From CAVSRC01 sp963730325 (lineage in GTDB: Bacteria; Pseudomonadota; Alphaproteobacteria; Rhizobiales; Kaistiaceae), in NCBI GenBank assembly GCA_963730325.1, contig CAVSRC010000012.1:124001-188000 (forward strand): a stretch of 64,000 nt of DNA. The letters run 5' to 3'. The notes under the pieces were generated by a model. The model saw only the letters and a program-made list of their open reading frames with translations. It ran no database searches and was not told where the DNA came from. Positions 43,608 to 52,418 of the stretch are shown here, one piece after another. How positions within the stretch are numbered: the first letter of the stretch is position 1; each line of letters begins with the position of its first letter. Position numbers and translations under genes: made by a program.

Positions 43608-44474
43608 ATGACGCTGATGCGGAGCGTATTGCGCTCGACGATCTTTCTCTGTGCGGTTGCGGCCTTTGGTGGGGCGCAGGCGGCGGACCTGCCCTCGGAC
43701 GTGTCCGGCGGCTACGACCCGCTGGTGGTGCCGACCAGCCTGCCGGCGGTTTCCCAGGTCAATGGCAAGCTCAGCGCCTTCGGCGGCGACCAGGACGGCA
43801 CGCTTTTCGGTGTCGAGGGTTCGCTGTCCGTGCCTCTGGGCTTTGCCTATGGCCTCCAGGTCGACGGTCTGGTCGGCTCGGGCCAGGGCGCGGCCTTCTA
43901 TGGCGTTGGTGGCCACCTCTTCTGGCGTGACCCGTCGCGGGGCCTCATCGGTCTCTATACCAGCTACGTTTCGTGGGACCTCAGCCATTCCAATGGCACC
44001 ATCGGCGGCATCGATGTCGGCAAGGTCGGCGTCGAGGGCGAAGCCTATCTCGGGCGCTTCTCGGTGGAGGCGGGCGCCAATTACCAGTTCGGCACGTTCG
44101 ACGGCTTCGCCGGCCGGGCGCTGCTCGCCTACTATCCGACCGACAATTTCCGCATCGACGGCGGCGTGCGCTATCTGGAAGGTATCGGGACCATCGGCAT
44201 GGTCGATGCCGAGTGGCGGCCGCACGAGACGAAGGGCCTGAGCCTCTACGCTTCCGGCTCGTTCGGCGACAACAGCTACAGCCAGGTGGTGGGCGGTCTG
44301 CGCTACTACTTCGGCGATTCCGGCAAGTCGCTGATCCGGCGCCATCGCGAGGACGATCCCAACAACATCCTGAAGCACGACGTGGCGGATTCCGGCACGT
44401 GTCCGGCGGGGCAGCATCTCGTCAATGGCGAGGGGGGCTGGTTCTGCACGACGTTGAAAGTCGAGGAAAAATAG
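43608..44474 (+). CDS. Secreted beta-barrel-like protein, paralogue 1
   Basis: 288 residues. The signal peptide MTLMRSVLRSTIFLCAVAAFGGAQA is cleaved before ADLPSD. The body has alternating hydrophobic/polar strands (YGLQVDGLVGSG, AAFYGVGGHLFWRD, GLIGLYTSYVSWD, FRIDGGVRYLEG) like outer-membrane barrels. It ends with GKSLIRRHREDDPNNI and a Cys pair (CPAGQHL...FCTTL). No known family name; the next gene is its close paralogue. A second ATG at 43617 is possible. Confidence 0.8.
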   Translation: MTLMRSVLRSTIFLCAVAAFGGAQAADLPSDVSGGYDPLVVPTSLPAVSQVNGKLSAFGGDQDGTLFGVEGSLSVPLGFAYGLQVDGLVGSGQGAAFYGVGGHLFWRDPSRGLIGLYTSYVSWDLSHSNGTIGGIDVGKVGVEGEAYLGRFSVEAGANYQFGTFDGFAGRALLAYYPTDNFRIDGGVRYLEGIGTIGMVDAEWRPHETKGLSLYASGSFGDNSYSQVVGGLRYYFGDSGKSLIRRHREDDPNNILKHDVADSGTCPAGQHLVNGEGGWFCTTLKVEEK

Positions 44475-44638
44475 TCAAAAGGACCGCGTAGCCGCTTGTC
44501 GAGACCTGCCGATCCTCTTCTGTGATCCGGCGGCAACACGCGGTCTGATTGCGGTGGGTGCCGCGCGGCGATGATTTACGCCGGCGGTCAATTGGGGTGT
44601 GATCGGAAGACACGAATCAGCGGGGAGGAGGCCCCTCG

Positions 44639-45487
44639 ATGATGCGGCTTCGGAATGTCCTGCTGTCGACGACCTGCCTGGTGGCGGTCGCGGCGGGTGG
44701 CGCGCAGGCTGCGGGCCTGCCCGACGGTTATGGCGGTCTGCCGGCCTATGGCGATATGCCGGCGGTTTCACAGGTGAACGGCAAGGCCAGCGTCTTTGGC
44801 GGCGGTCAGGATGGTGGCCTCTACGGCGTCACCGGCTCGCTCACCGCGCCGCTCGGCCACGATTTCGGGCTGCAGTTCGACGGCATGGTCGGCTCGGGCA
44901 AGGGCGCCGCGTTCTACGGCGTCGGCGGGCACGTCTTCTGGCGCGATCCGGCCAAGGGCCTCCTCGGCCTCTATTCCAGCTACGTCTCGTGGGACGTCAT
45001 CAACGGCATTCCGCCGGACGACGCCATCGGCGGGGCGAAGGTCGGCAAGGTCGGGGTCGAGGGCGAGGCCTATCTCGGCCGCTTCTCCCTCGAGGGGCTG
45101 GCGACCTACCAGTTCGGCGATTTCACCGGCTTCGCCGGGAAGGCGGTGCTGGCGTACTATCCGACCGACGATTTCCGCATCGATGGCGGTGTGCGCTATC
45201 TCGAAGGCGCCGGCGCCATCGGCATGGTCGATGCCGAATGGCAGCCGCACCCCGGCAAGGGCCTGACCGTCTATGCTTCCGGTTCCTTCGGCGAGAACAA
45301 CTACGTCCAGGCGCTGGGCGGGGCGCGCTTCTACTTCGGCGATACCGGCAAGACGCTGATCCGGCGTCATCGCGAGGACGATCCGATCAACGTCAACGGC
45401 CTGCCCGGCGACCTCATGGACAGCGATCATTGTCCGCCCGGCAAATACAAGGACTCTGACGGTCTTTGCTTTACGCTACACCGCTAG
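44639..45487 (+). CDS. Secreted beta-barrel-like protein, paralogue 2
   Basis: 282 residues. Signal peptide MMRLRNVLLSTTCLVAVAAGGAQA. It shares blocks with the upstream gene: MPAVSQVNGK, AAFYGVGGHVFWRDPAKGLLGLY, SYVSWD, GKVGVEGEAYLGRFS, DDFRIDGGVRYLEG and RRHREDDP. The C-terminus CPPGKYKDSDGLCFTLHR again has a Cys pair. GGGAGGAGG lies 8-15 bases before the ATG. Probably a tandem duplication; both likely reside in the outer membrane or periplasm. Stop overlaps that of the convergent ligase gene. Confidence 0.8.
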   Translation: MMRLRNVLLSTTCLVAVAAGGAQAAGLPDGYGGLPAYGDMPAVSQVNGKASVFGGGQDGGLYGVTGSLTAPLGHDFGLQFDGMVGSGKGAAFYGVGGHVFWRDPAKGLLGLYSSYVSWDVINGIPPDDAIGGAKVGKVGVEGEAYLGRFSLEGLATYQFGDFTGFAGKAVLAYYPTDDFRIDGGVRYLEGAGAIGMVDAEWQPHPGKGLTVYASGSFGENNYVQALGGARFYFGDTGKTLIRRHREDDPINVNGLPGDLMDSDHCPPGKYKDSDGLCFTLHR

Positions 45488-46791
45488 GCGGAAGTCGGGT
45501 CCACGAGGCTGACATAGTCCTCGAACTTGCCTGACGGCGACCGGCTCACGCTGTCGACGGCCACCGCCGCGACGGTCATTGTCGGGTGCAGGTGTTTCCT
45601 GACATAGGCGGAGAGCCCGGCGAGATCGTTGTGCTGGTCGGCGTCGACCGGCACATAGCGGTATTCGATCCGGTCAACGGCGGTCTGCACCACCTGAAAC
45701 TGACGGTGGGCGACGAAGGGCTGCACGTCCTCGGATTCAAGATGGGGCAGGGCGCTGGTGCCGTCGCTGTAGTGGAAGACGTTGCGGCTGCGCCCGAGCA
45801 CGCTTTCCAGCACCGGCAGAGTGCGCCCGCAGCCGCAGGGTTCTCCGGCCAGCACGCCGATGTCGCCGATGTCGTAGCGGATGAACGGCGTCGCGTAGTT
45901 GTAGAAGGACGTGACGAGGATGCGTCCCGGCACGCCCGGCGGGGCCGGCCGGTCGTCATCGCCGACGATTTCGACGCGCACCAGGTCGGCCGTCACGTGA
46001 AGCTTGCCCGAATGCGGGCAGGTCGCGGCGATGTGGCCGACCTCGGTGGCGCCGTACTGGTCGAGCGGCGCCCTGCCGAAACCGGCGCGGATCGCGGCGC
46101 TGAGCGCGGGCGTGACGGCCTCGCCATAGGTCAGGACCGCGTCGAATGAGAGCGGCGCGCCCTCTTCGGCCGCCATGCGGCCGATCTCGCGCAGATTGCT
46201 CGGGAAGCTGGCGAGGATAGCGGGCCTTACCCGTCGCAGCCATTCGATCTGCTGGAACAGCGGCGTGTCGATATTGAGCGTCGCGCAGGGGCTGTCCTCC
46301 TCGGCGACGCGCCATTGCGGCGCCGTCTCTCCGTCCGGGTAGAGCGCCTCACCGGGGGCGAAAGAGAGAAGACCCACGAGCGCGCGCGGATCGAGCTTGT
46401 GCCAACGCAGGAAGCGCTCATTGGCGCAGGCGCTGGCTACGTTCTGGAGGGCCGATTTGCCGTGGCGCAGGGGGCGCCCGGTCGAGCCGGAGGTGAGGCT
46501 GGTCAGCGTCTTGCCGGTGACGGCGGGCGTCGTCCGGGCGAACAGGGCGTCGGCATTCTCCTGCGCTTGCCCGCGCGTCAGGATCGGGATCTCCGTCCAG
46601 CGATCCCAGTCGATGCTGTCGTCGGCGCGGAAGACCGGCGCCAGCCGGTCGGCATAGAACGCGGTCTCGCTGCGGGCGTGGCGCAAGAGCCGGTCGAGCA
46701 GGCGGCGCTGATAGGCCTGCATGCGGTCGGGCGTCAGGAACTGGGTTTCCTCGATCGCGGCGAGGAACTTGACGATCGCCGGATCGACCAT
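45484..46791 (-). CDS. CapK/phenylacetate-CoA ligase-like adenylate-forming protein
   Basis: 435 residues. The P-loop TSLTSGSTGRPLRHG, adenine-binding DQYGATEVGHIA and FIRYDIGDIG identify the PaaK/CapK family. A Cys pair CGCG in GEPCGCGRTLP could bind a metal, as in PaaK-like proteins. Length fits. It most likely adenylates an unknown carboxylic acid. It starts one base after the preceding gene's stop, in a three-gene operon with two unknown proteins. Confidence 0.88.
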   Translation of the reverse strand: MVDPAIVKFLAAIEETQFLTPDRMQAYQRRLLDRLLRHARSETAFYADRLAPVFRADDSIDWDRWTEIPILTRGQAQENADALFARTTPAVTGKTLTSLTSGSTGRPLRHGKSALQNVASACANERFLRWHKLDPRALVGLLSFAPGEALYPDGETAPQWRVAEEDSPCATLNIDTPLFQQIEWLRRVRPAILASFPSNLREIGRMAAEEGAPLSFDAVLTYGEAVTPALSAAIRAGFGRAPLDQYGATEVGHIAATCPHSGKLHVTADLVRVEIVGDDDRPAPPGVPGRILVTSFYNYATPFIRYDIGDIGVLAGEPCGCGRTLPVLESVLGRSRNVFHYSDGTSALPHLESEDVQPFVAHRQFQVVQTAVDRIEYRYVPVDADQHNDLAGLSAYVRKHLHPTMTVAAVAVDSVSRSPSGKFEDYVSLVDPTSA

Positions 46792-46792
46792 C

Positions 46793-47326
46793 TCACGCCC
46801 AGGGCGATATCAGGCGCAGCAGTTCGCGGAAGCGGTCGGCGGCCTCTTGCGGGTGGCGCTTGAGCGCGGCCGCGGCGTTCTCCGCCACGTCCGGCGTCAG
46901 CGCTTCGCTGATGTCGCCGCCGGACAGCGCCGTCGTCCTGACGATGTAGAGGGCGGCGCCGGTTGCCAGCGCCGTCATTTCGTTGGGATAGGCCAGCACC
47001 ACGTCGGTCATCGGTTCGGAAACGTCGCGCATCATCGGCGAATAGTCGACGACGCGCTGGTTGGCGAGGCATTCGACCAGATCGGCGCACAGGCGCACGA
47101 AGCGGTGGTGCTCGTCCCCGCCGTCGGCTTCGTCCTGCAGCCTGGCGATCCAGCAATTATAGGCGCGCCAGCGTCCGGCGACGTTGATGTGAACCTTGAG
47201 GGTGAAGCGGTCGGCGATCGCGGTCGCCACCGTGTCGATGGTGCGGTCGAAGGCCTGGCGGTCGGCGAGATCGGCCAGGCGCCAGACCCGCTCCTCGCCG
47301 TAGCGGTCGAGCGCCTCAAAGGCCAT
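46793..47326 (-). CDS. Unknown protein in a CapK-ligase operon
   Basis: 177 residues, starting MAFEALDRYGEERVWRLADL. It is soluble and mostly helical, with segments KVHINVAGRWRAYNCWIARLQ and VVDYSPMMRDVSEPMTDVVL. I do not recognise any family. The ATG overlaps the upstream small gene by 11 bases and the stop is one base from the ligase start, so the three are surely translated together. It may supply or hold the ligase's substrate. Confidence 0.75.
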   Translation of the reverse strand: MAFEALDRYGEERVWRLADLADRQAFDRTIDTVATAIADRFTLKVHINVAGRWRAYNCWIARLQDEADGGDEHHRFVRLCADLVECLANQRVVDYSPMMRDVSEPMTDVVLAYPNEMTALATGAALYIVRTTALSGGDISEALTPDVAENAAAALKRHPQEAADRFRELLRLISPWA

Positions 47327-47510
47327 GGCCGAACAGCCTGCGCACGGCGCGCCGGATGAGATCGTTCTGCTGGATCGGCGAAATGGGCACGGCACCCGCG
47401 AAGACGCTGGCGTCGAGGTCGGCCAGGCGCTGTCGGGCGGCGCCGATCTGCTCCGTCGCCGGCTCGGGGGGCGGCGCAGGCGAATGTCCGGATTGGTCGT
47501 TGGAAGACAT
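47316..47510 (-). CDS. Small Pro/Gln-rich protein, first gene of the ligase operon
   Basis: 64 residues from ATG 47510 (MSSNDQSGHSPAPPPEPATEQ); an ATG at 47555 would add 15. A Pro-rich start is followed by IGAARQRLADLDASVFAGA and a C-terminal QQNDLIRRAVRRLFGHGL, an amphipathic helix. Overlap with the next gene and the shared order suggest a small operon partner. Function unknown. Confidence 0.6.
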   Translation of the reverse strand: MSSNDQSGHSPAPPPEPATEQIGAARQRLADLDASVFAGAVPISPIQQNDLIRRAVRRLFGHGL

Positions 47511-47680
47511 CACGCCGCCTGTCTTCTCCGATTCCCTGTCATGATACGGCTTCATCCGGTCCCGGCTCAAGATTCATCCGCAAGAATACGGAGGCCAGGG
47601 CCGTCTTTCTTGTTTTCGGGGATTTCTGCTGCGCGGGGCCGGTGAGCGGACCGGCGACACGGTCGCCGGCGGTCTCGGTG

Positions 47681-48658
47681 CTACAGCCAGCCGCGGCGCT
47701 TGAAATAGAGGTAGGGCACCAGCGCCGAGATGACCATCAGCACGAGCGCCAGCGGATAGCCGAACCCCCAGCCGAGTTCCGGCATAAGGCGGAAGTTCAT
47801 GCCGTAGATGGTGCCGATCAGGGTGGGCGGGAAGAAGAACGTCGCCGCCACCGTCAGCACGCGGATCACCTCGTTCTGCTCCACCGAGATGAGGCCGAGC
47901 GTGGCGTCGAGCAGGAAGTTGATCTTGTTCGACAGGAAGGTGACGTGGTCTTCGAGCGAGCGAATGTCGCGGGCGGCCAGCTTCATGCGGGCGCGGTTGT
48001 TGCCCTTGGCGTTGATGCTCGGCGCCGCCAGGCCGGCGAACTGCACCAGGCGTTCAAGCGAGGCGAGACTCTCGCGGGCCTTCGCCGCCAGATCGCCCTG
48101 CACGCCGATCGCCTCGATCAGTTCGGAAAGCTCGCGGCCCTCATGTGCCGGATCGCGACGGCGGGCGAAGACGTCCTGGTTGATGCGGTCGACGTCGCCG
48201 CTGATGCGCTCCAGAACGTCGGCGGCGCGGTCGATGATCGCCTCGATCAGGCCAAGGAAGACCGCCGGGGCGGAGGTGCAGCCGCTGCCCGGCTTGGAGG
48301 CGCGCAGCAGGAAATGGCGCATCGCGCGCAGGTCGTTGTGGCGCAGCGTGATGATGCGGTCGCCGGTAATGGCAATGGTGAAGGGCGCCAGTTCCGGCTT
48401 GCCGGCGTCCACCCCGGTCATCACCGTAGCGGTCATGAAGGTGGCGCCGTCCTCGGAATAGAGGCGGCTGGAGAACTCGATCTCCTGGGCTTCTTCGCGG
48501 GTCGGCACCGACGCACCGAGGAAGCGCTCGGCGGCGCGGTTCTCCTCCACCGACGGCTGGAAAAGATCGATCCAGCCGGTCCCCGGCGGCGCCTCGCCGC
48601 CTTCCGCCGCCGGCAGGTTCTCCAGGCCTTTTTCGTTGAAACCGTAGAAGCTCAGCAT
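47681..48658 (-). CDS. corA: Magnesium/cobalt transporter CorA
   Basis: 325 residues. A large cytosolic N-terminal domain is followed by two C-terminal membrane spans (TVAATFFFPPTLIGTIYGMNF and YPLALVLMVISALVPYLYF). The selectivity GMN motif is in IYGMNFRLMPE. Pentameric Mg2+ channel. Start MLSFYGFNEKGLENLP at 48658; ends KRRGWL. Monocistronic, with about 150 bases of divergent control region shared with the DUF992 gene. Confidence 0.95.
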   Translation of the reverse strand: MLSFYGFNEKGLENLPAAEGGEAPPGTGWIDLFQPSVEENRAAERFLGASVPTREEAQEIEFSSRLYSEDGATFMTATVMTGVDAGKPELAPFTIAITGDRIITLRHNDLRAMRHFLLRASKPGSGCTSAPAVFLGLIEAIIDRAADVLERISGDVDRINQDVFARRRDPAHEGRELSELIEAIGVQGDLAAKARESLASLERLVQFAGLAAPSINAKGNNRARMKLAARDIRSLEDHVTFLSNKINFLLDATLGLISVEQNEVIRVLTVAATFFFPPTLIGTIYGMNFRLMPELGWGFGYPLALVLMVISALVPYLYFKRRGWL

Positions 48659-48833
48659 GCACGACCCTCCGGGCGAGGACATGCACCGTTGGCGTGCTGC
48701 GATCAAGCGTCGCTTTGCCCGGACGGCAGCTTTTCCTTGGCGTCCTGCCGTGCGACGATGCCGCCGGAACGGGACAAACGCTTGGGGGGTCGGCCGAACC
48801 GGCCGGTCTTGCCCGATTCGGAGGCGATTCATC

Positions 48834-49325
48834 ATGGTTCCAGGGTTCTCATCGGCGGCGAAGGCTCTGTTCGCCGCCGCAGTGCTGGCTGCGGCCGCCA
48901 TCGCCGGCGCGGCGCCGGCCAATGCCGGCTACGTCAAGACCGGCCTGCTCACCTGCGAGGTGGCGCCCGGCGTCGGCATGATCCTCGGCTCGTCGAAGGG
49001 CATGAGCTGCAGCTTCAAGCCGGATTTCCGTGGGCCGGAGTATTATGGCGGCCGCATCAACAAGATCGGCCTCGATATCGGCGTCACCGGCAAGACGGTG
49101 ATCGTGTGGGCGGTGCTCGCCGCGGCACGCGGATACCCGGTCGGCGCGCTGGCCGGCACCTATGTCGGCGCCTCGGCCGAGGTATCGGTCATCGTCGGCG
49201 CCGGCGCCAACGTGCTGGTCGGCGGCTCGAACCGCTCCTTCGCCCTGCAACCGCTTTCGGTCCAGGGGCAGACCGGCCTCGATCTGGCGGTCGCCATCAG
49301 CTCGCTCGACCTGTGGGCCGAATAG
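48834..49325 (+). CDS. DUF992 secreted protein
   Basis: 163 residues. Signal peptide ending GAAPANA. Mature YVKTGLLTCEVAPGVGMILGSSKGMSCSFKPD and INKIGLDIGVTGKTVIVWAV are the DUF992 marks, with two Cys likely paired. Rhizobiales carry many of these periplasmic or surface proteins; function unknown. The ATG at 48834 begins the signal peptide; upstream in-frame residues are basic and not leader-like. Confidence 0.88.
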   Translation: MVPGFSSAAKALFAAAVLAAAAIAGAAPANAGYVKTGLLTCEVAPGVGMILGSSKGMSCSFKPDFRGPEYYGGRINKIGLDIGVTGKTVIVWAVLAAARGYPVGALAGTYVGASAEVSVIVGAGANVLVGGSNRSFALQPLSVQGQTGLDLAVAISSLDLWAE

Positions 49326-49483
49326 ACATGGATCAAGGCAGTCACTCCCCTCCGTCTGCTCTTGTCAGTCCGATGGTTCCCTGATGTCATCGGGTTAAGC
49401 CGCCGCGCGCCAGGGGGCTTCTTGCGCGGCATGAAAAAGAACGAACAAACAACGGAACGCTCAAGCAAAAGAAAGGCGCGGCT

Positions 49484-51532
49484 ATGGGAAACAACAATAG
49501 AGTTGTCGGGCCTCGGTGCATTGCACTCGTAGGCCCGTTCGCCAGCGGCAAGACATCGCTCCTCGAAGCGATCCTGGCCCGCACCGGCGCGATCAACCGC
49601 CAGAGCACGATTGCCGAAAAGCATACCGTCGGCGATGCCTCGCCCGAGGCGCGGGCCCATCAGATGAGTGTCGAGGTCAATGTCGCCGAGACCGATTTCA
49701 TGGGAGACAGCCTGACTTTCTTCGATTGCCCCGGTTCGATCGAATTTGCCTTCGAGGGCGAGGCGGTGCTCGCCGGCGTCGACCTGGCGGTGGTGGTGGC
49801 CGAGGCCGACGAGAAGAAGATCCCGGCCCTGCAAGTCATTTTGAAGACGCTGGAAGACCACGGCGTGCCGCGCATCCTGTTCCTCAACAAGGTGGACAAG
49901 GCGGACGCCAGCGTGCGCGAGACCCTGCAGACCCTGCAGGCGGCAAGCAGCGTGCCGCTGGTCCTGCGCCACCTGCCGATCTGGCAGGAAAACGCCGTCA
50001 CCGGCTACATCGATCTCGCCCTTGAGCGCGCCTTTGTCTATCACGAGCATGCGCCGAGCGAGTTGATCCCGATCCCCGACGAGGAGAAGGCGCGCGAGGT
50101 CGATGCGCGTTTCCACATGATGGAGACGCTGGCCGACTACGACGACGCGCTGATGGAACAGCTGCTGGAGGAAAAGGAGCCCAAGCCGGACCAGATCTTC
50201 GAAGACCTGGTCAAGGAAATGCGCGACGGGCTGATCTGTCCGGTGCTGATCGGTGCGGCCGAGCACGGCGGCGGCATCGGCCGGCTGCTCAAGGCGATCC
50301 GCCACGAGACGCCGGATATCGCCGCCACCTGCGCCCGGCGCGGAATCGAGGAGAACGGCGGCGCCATCGTGCAGGTGATGAAGACGGTGCACACGGCGCA
50401 TGGCGGCAAGCTGTCGATCGCGCGCGTGCTCTCCGGCTCGGTCGGCGACGGTGCCGAACTCACCGGTCCGGAGGGCTCGGTCGGTCGCGTTTCCGGCGTC
50501 TTCCGCATCATGGGGCAGCACACCACCAAGCGCGACGCGGCCGGGGTCGGCGAGACGGTGGGCCTTGGCAAGCTTGACGAGGCGCAGACCGGCATGACGC
50601 TCGGCGACGGCAAGGACCCGCCGAAGCAGGTGGTTACGCTGACCCCGCCGGAGCCGGTGCTCGGCTTGGCGGTGGCGGCAGCCGAGCGCAAGGACGACGT
50701 GAAGCTTTCGGCGGCCCTGACCAAGCTGGTTGAAGAAGACCTGTCGCTGTCCATCACCCATACCCAGGATACCGGCGAAACGCTGATCGAGGGGCAGGGG
50801 GAGATGCACCTGCGCGTGGCGATGGAGCGGCTGACCAGCAAATACGGCATCACCGTCGATACCCACCAGCCCGCCGTGCCCTACAAGGAGACGATCCGCC
50901 ACGCGGTCAACGTGCGCGGCCGCCACAAGAAGCAGTCAGGCGGCCACGGCCAGTTCGGCGATGTCGTGCTCGACATCAAGCCGCTGCCGCGCGGCACCGG
51001 CTTCCAGTTCGCCGAGACGGTCACCGGCGGCGCCGTGCCGCGCAACTATTTCAGCGCGGTCGAGCTCGGCGTCGGCGAATATCTCAGCAAGGGGCCGCTC
51101 GGCTTCCCGGTGGTCGACGTGTCGGTGACGCTCACCGACGGCTCCTACCATGCGGTCGATTCCTCCGACATGGCCTTCCGCACGGCGGCGCAGATCGGCA
51201 TGCGCGAGGGTATGCCGCAGTGCGGCCCGGTGCTGCTCGAGCCGATCCTCAAGGTCGAGATCGCGGTGCCGTCGGAGGCGACGCCGCGGGTCAACGGCAT
51301 CGTGTCGCAGCGGCGCGGCCAGATCCTCGGCTTCGACGGGCGGCCGGACTGGCCGGGCTGGGACGTGGTCGAGGCGTTGATCCCGCAGGCCGAGATCCGC
51401 GACCTGATCGTCGAGCTGCGCTCGGCGACCGCCGGTGTCGGTACCTTCAAGGCGACATTCGATCACTTGGCCGAACTGACCGGCCGGCTCGCCGACCAGG
51501 TCATCGAGCGGGCGGCCGAAAAGGCGGCCTGA
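49484..51532 (+). CDS. Elongation factor G-like translational GTPase
   Basis: 682 residues. G1 is GPFASGKTS instead of GHVDxGKTT, switch I lacks the RGITI motif, G3 is FDCPGSIEF and G4 NKVD. Domains II-V follow: GRHKKQSGGHGQFGDV, NYFSAVELGVGEYLSKGPL and the domain IV/V region through VGTFKATFDHLAEL. This is an EF-G family paralogue (EF-G-like/EF-G2), not the main fusA, which usually sits in the str operon. It may act in specialised translation or ribosome recycling. AAAGAAAGG before the ATG. Confidence 0.88.
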   Translation: MGNNNRVVGPRCIALVGPFASGKTSLLEAILARTGAINRQSTIAEKHTVGDASPEARAHQMSVEVNVAETDFMGDSLTFFDCPGSIEFAFEGEAVLAGVDLAVVVAEADEKKIPALQVILKTLEDHGVPRILFLNKVDKADASVRETLQTLQAASSVPLVLRHLPIWQENAVTGYIDLALERAFVYHEHAPSELIPIPDEEKAREVDARFHMMETLADYDDALMEQLLEEKEPKPDQIFEDLVKEMRDGLICPVLIGAAEHGGGIGRLLKAIRHETPDIAATCARRGIEENGGAIVQVMKTVHTAHGGKLSIARVLSGSVGDGAELTGPEGSVGRVSGVFRIMGQHTTKRDAAGVGETVGLGKLDEAQTGMTLGDGKDPPKQVVTLTPPEPVLGLAVAAAERKDDVKLSAALTKLVEEDLSLSITHTQDTGETLIEGQGEMHLRVAMERLTSKYGITVDTHQPAVPYKETIRHAVNVRGRHKKQSGGHGQFGDVVLDIKPLPRGTGFQFAETVTGGAVPRNYFSAVELGVGEYLSKGPLGFPVVDVSVTLTDGSYHAVDSSDMAFRTAAQIGMREGMPQCGPVLLEPILKVEIAVPSEATPRVNGIVSQRRGQILGFDGRPDWPGWDVVEALIPQAEIRDLIVELRSATAGVGTFKATFDHLAELTGRLADQVIERAAEKAA

Positions 51533-51625
51533 GGCTGATAGCGAGCCGACAGCGAGCGGGCGCGTCCGTGAAAGCGGGCGCGCCTATCTTGTTTTGCGGT
51601 TCCAGCGGTCCAGCCGAACGCAGGC

Positions 51626-52228
51626 TCAGTCGCCACCGACCAGCCGCCCCAGCATGGTGCGCAAGTCGCTCATCACCGCCTCGCGATCGGGCAGGTCGGT
51701 TTCGCCGCTGACCGTCACCGCGACCCGCATCAGATGCAGGATCAGCACGGCCAGTCGCTCGGCCTCGGCGCGCGGTTTCGGCGGTTCCATGGCGGTCAGC
51801 AGGTCGGCGATGCTGCTTCGCATGGCGGCGCGCCGCTCCGTCTTGCCTGGGTCGGGCGGCAGGTTGGCGAGGGTGACGAAGGCGGGGTTGTCGCTGAGGA
51901 AGGCGAAGAAGGTGTCGTAGAGCCGGTCGACCAGCTGGTCGGGCGGCAGGCCGGCCGCCTCCTTCGCCAGCTTCTGGAGGGTCGCCAGCAGCACGTCGCC
52001 CACCGCCGCGTGGACCGCATCGGCGATCGCCTCCTTGGTCGGGAAGAACTGGTAGAGCGAGCCGATGGCGGCGCCGCCGGCGGCGGCGATCTCGGTCATG
52101 GTGGCGCCGTCATAGCCCTTTTCGCCGAATACCCTGGCGCCGGCGGCAATCAGCGCGGCAACGCGATCGTGGCCGCGCTTGCGCTGCGGCGCACGCGGGG
52201 CGCTTGACTTATGTGAGGGCTTCCTCAT
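51626..52228 (-). CDS. TetR-family repressor, divergent from an SDR gene
   Basis: 200 residues. The HTH is FGEKGYDGATMTEIAAAGGAAIGSLYQFFPTKEAIADAV, a clear TetR motif. The C-terminal helical domain is generic. Its start codon lies inside the first of two inverted repeats that cover the promoter of the divergent SDR gene, so autorepression and repression of the SDR gene are likely. Effector unknown. Confidence 0.9.
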   Translation of the reverse strand: MRKPSHKSSAPRAPQRKRGHDRVAALIAAGARVFGEKGYDGATMTEIAAAGGAAIGSLYQFFPTKEAIADAVHAAVGDVLLATLQKLAKEAAGLPPDQLVDRLYDTFFAFLSDNPAFVTLANLPPDPGKTERRAAMRSSIADLLTAMEPPKPRAEAERLAVLILHLMRVAVTVSGETDLPDREAVMSDLRTMLGRLVGGD

Positions 52229-52233
52229 ATAAA
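52204..52233 (+). promoter_or_regulatory. Promoter of the SDR gene
   Basis: TTGACT (52204-52209), 18 bases, TATAAA (52228-52233). The spacer is occupied by the first operator. A start near 52240 puts the second operator just downstream of it. Confidence 0.65.
52210..52231. promoter_or_regulatory. Operator 1 of the TetR regulator
   Basis: TATGTGAGG, centre GCTT, CCTCATATA; eight of nine arm bases pair. It lies between the -35 and -10 of the SDR promoter and overlaps the TetR start codon. Confidence 0.75.
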
Positions 52234-52241
52234 ATGCTCAT

Positions 52242-52261
52242 ACATGAGGGTTCCCTCACAT
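52242..52261. promoter_or_regulatory. Operator 2 of the TetR regulator
   Basis: ACATGAGGG, TT, CCCTCACAT. Same TGAGG half-sites as operator 1, with centres 31 bases apart, that is three helical turns on the same face. It lies just downstream of the predicted transcription start. Confidence 0.75.
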
Positions 52262-52418
52262 AGTAGTGCAAGGCGCCCGCTTGTCCAATCTCCCTCCGGG
52301 ACCAGACCACACCGGCGCCGGTCCCGCCACGACTATCCCAACCACGCCGCGGCGACGGGGACGACCCTTGGCGCAGCGATGGCGGACCGGGGCGCGCCCG
52401 CGAGCCAGAAGAGAAGGA

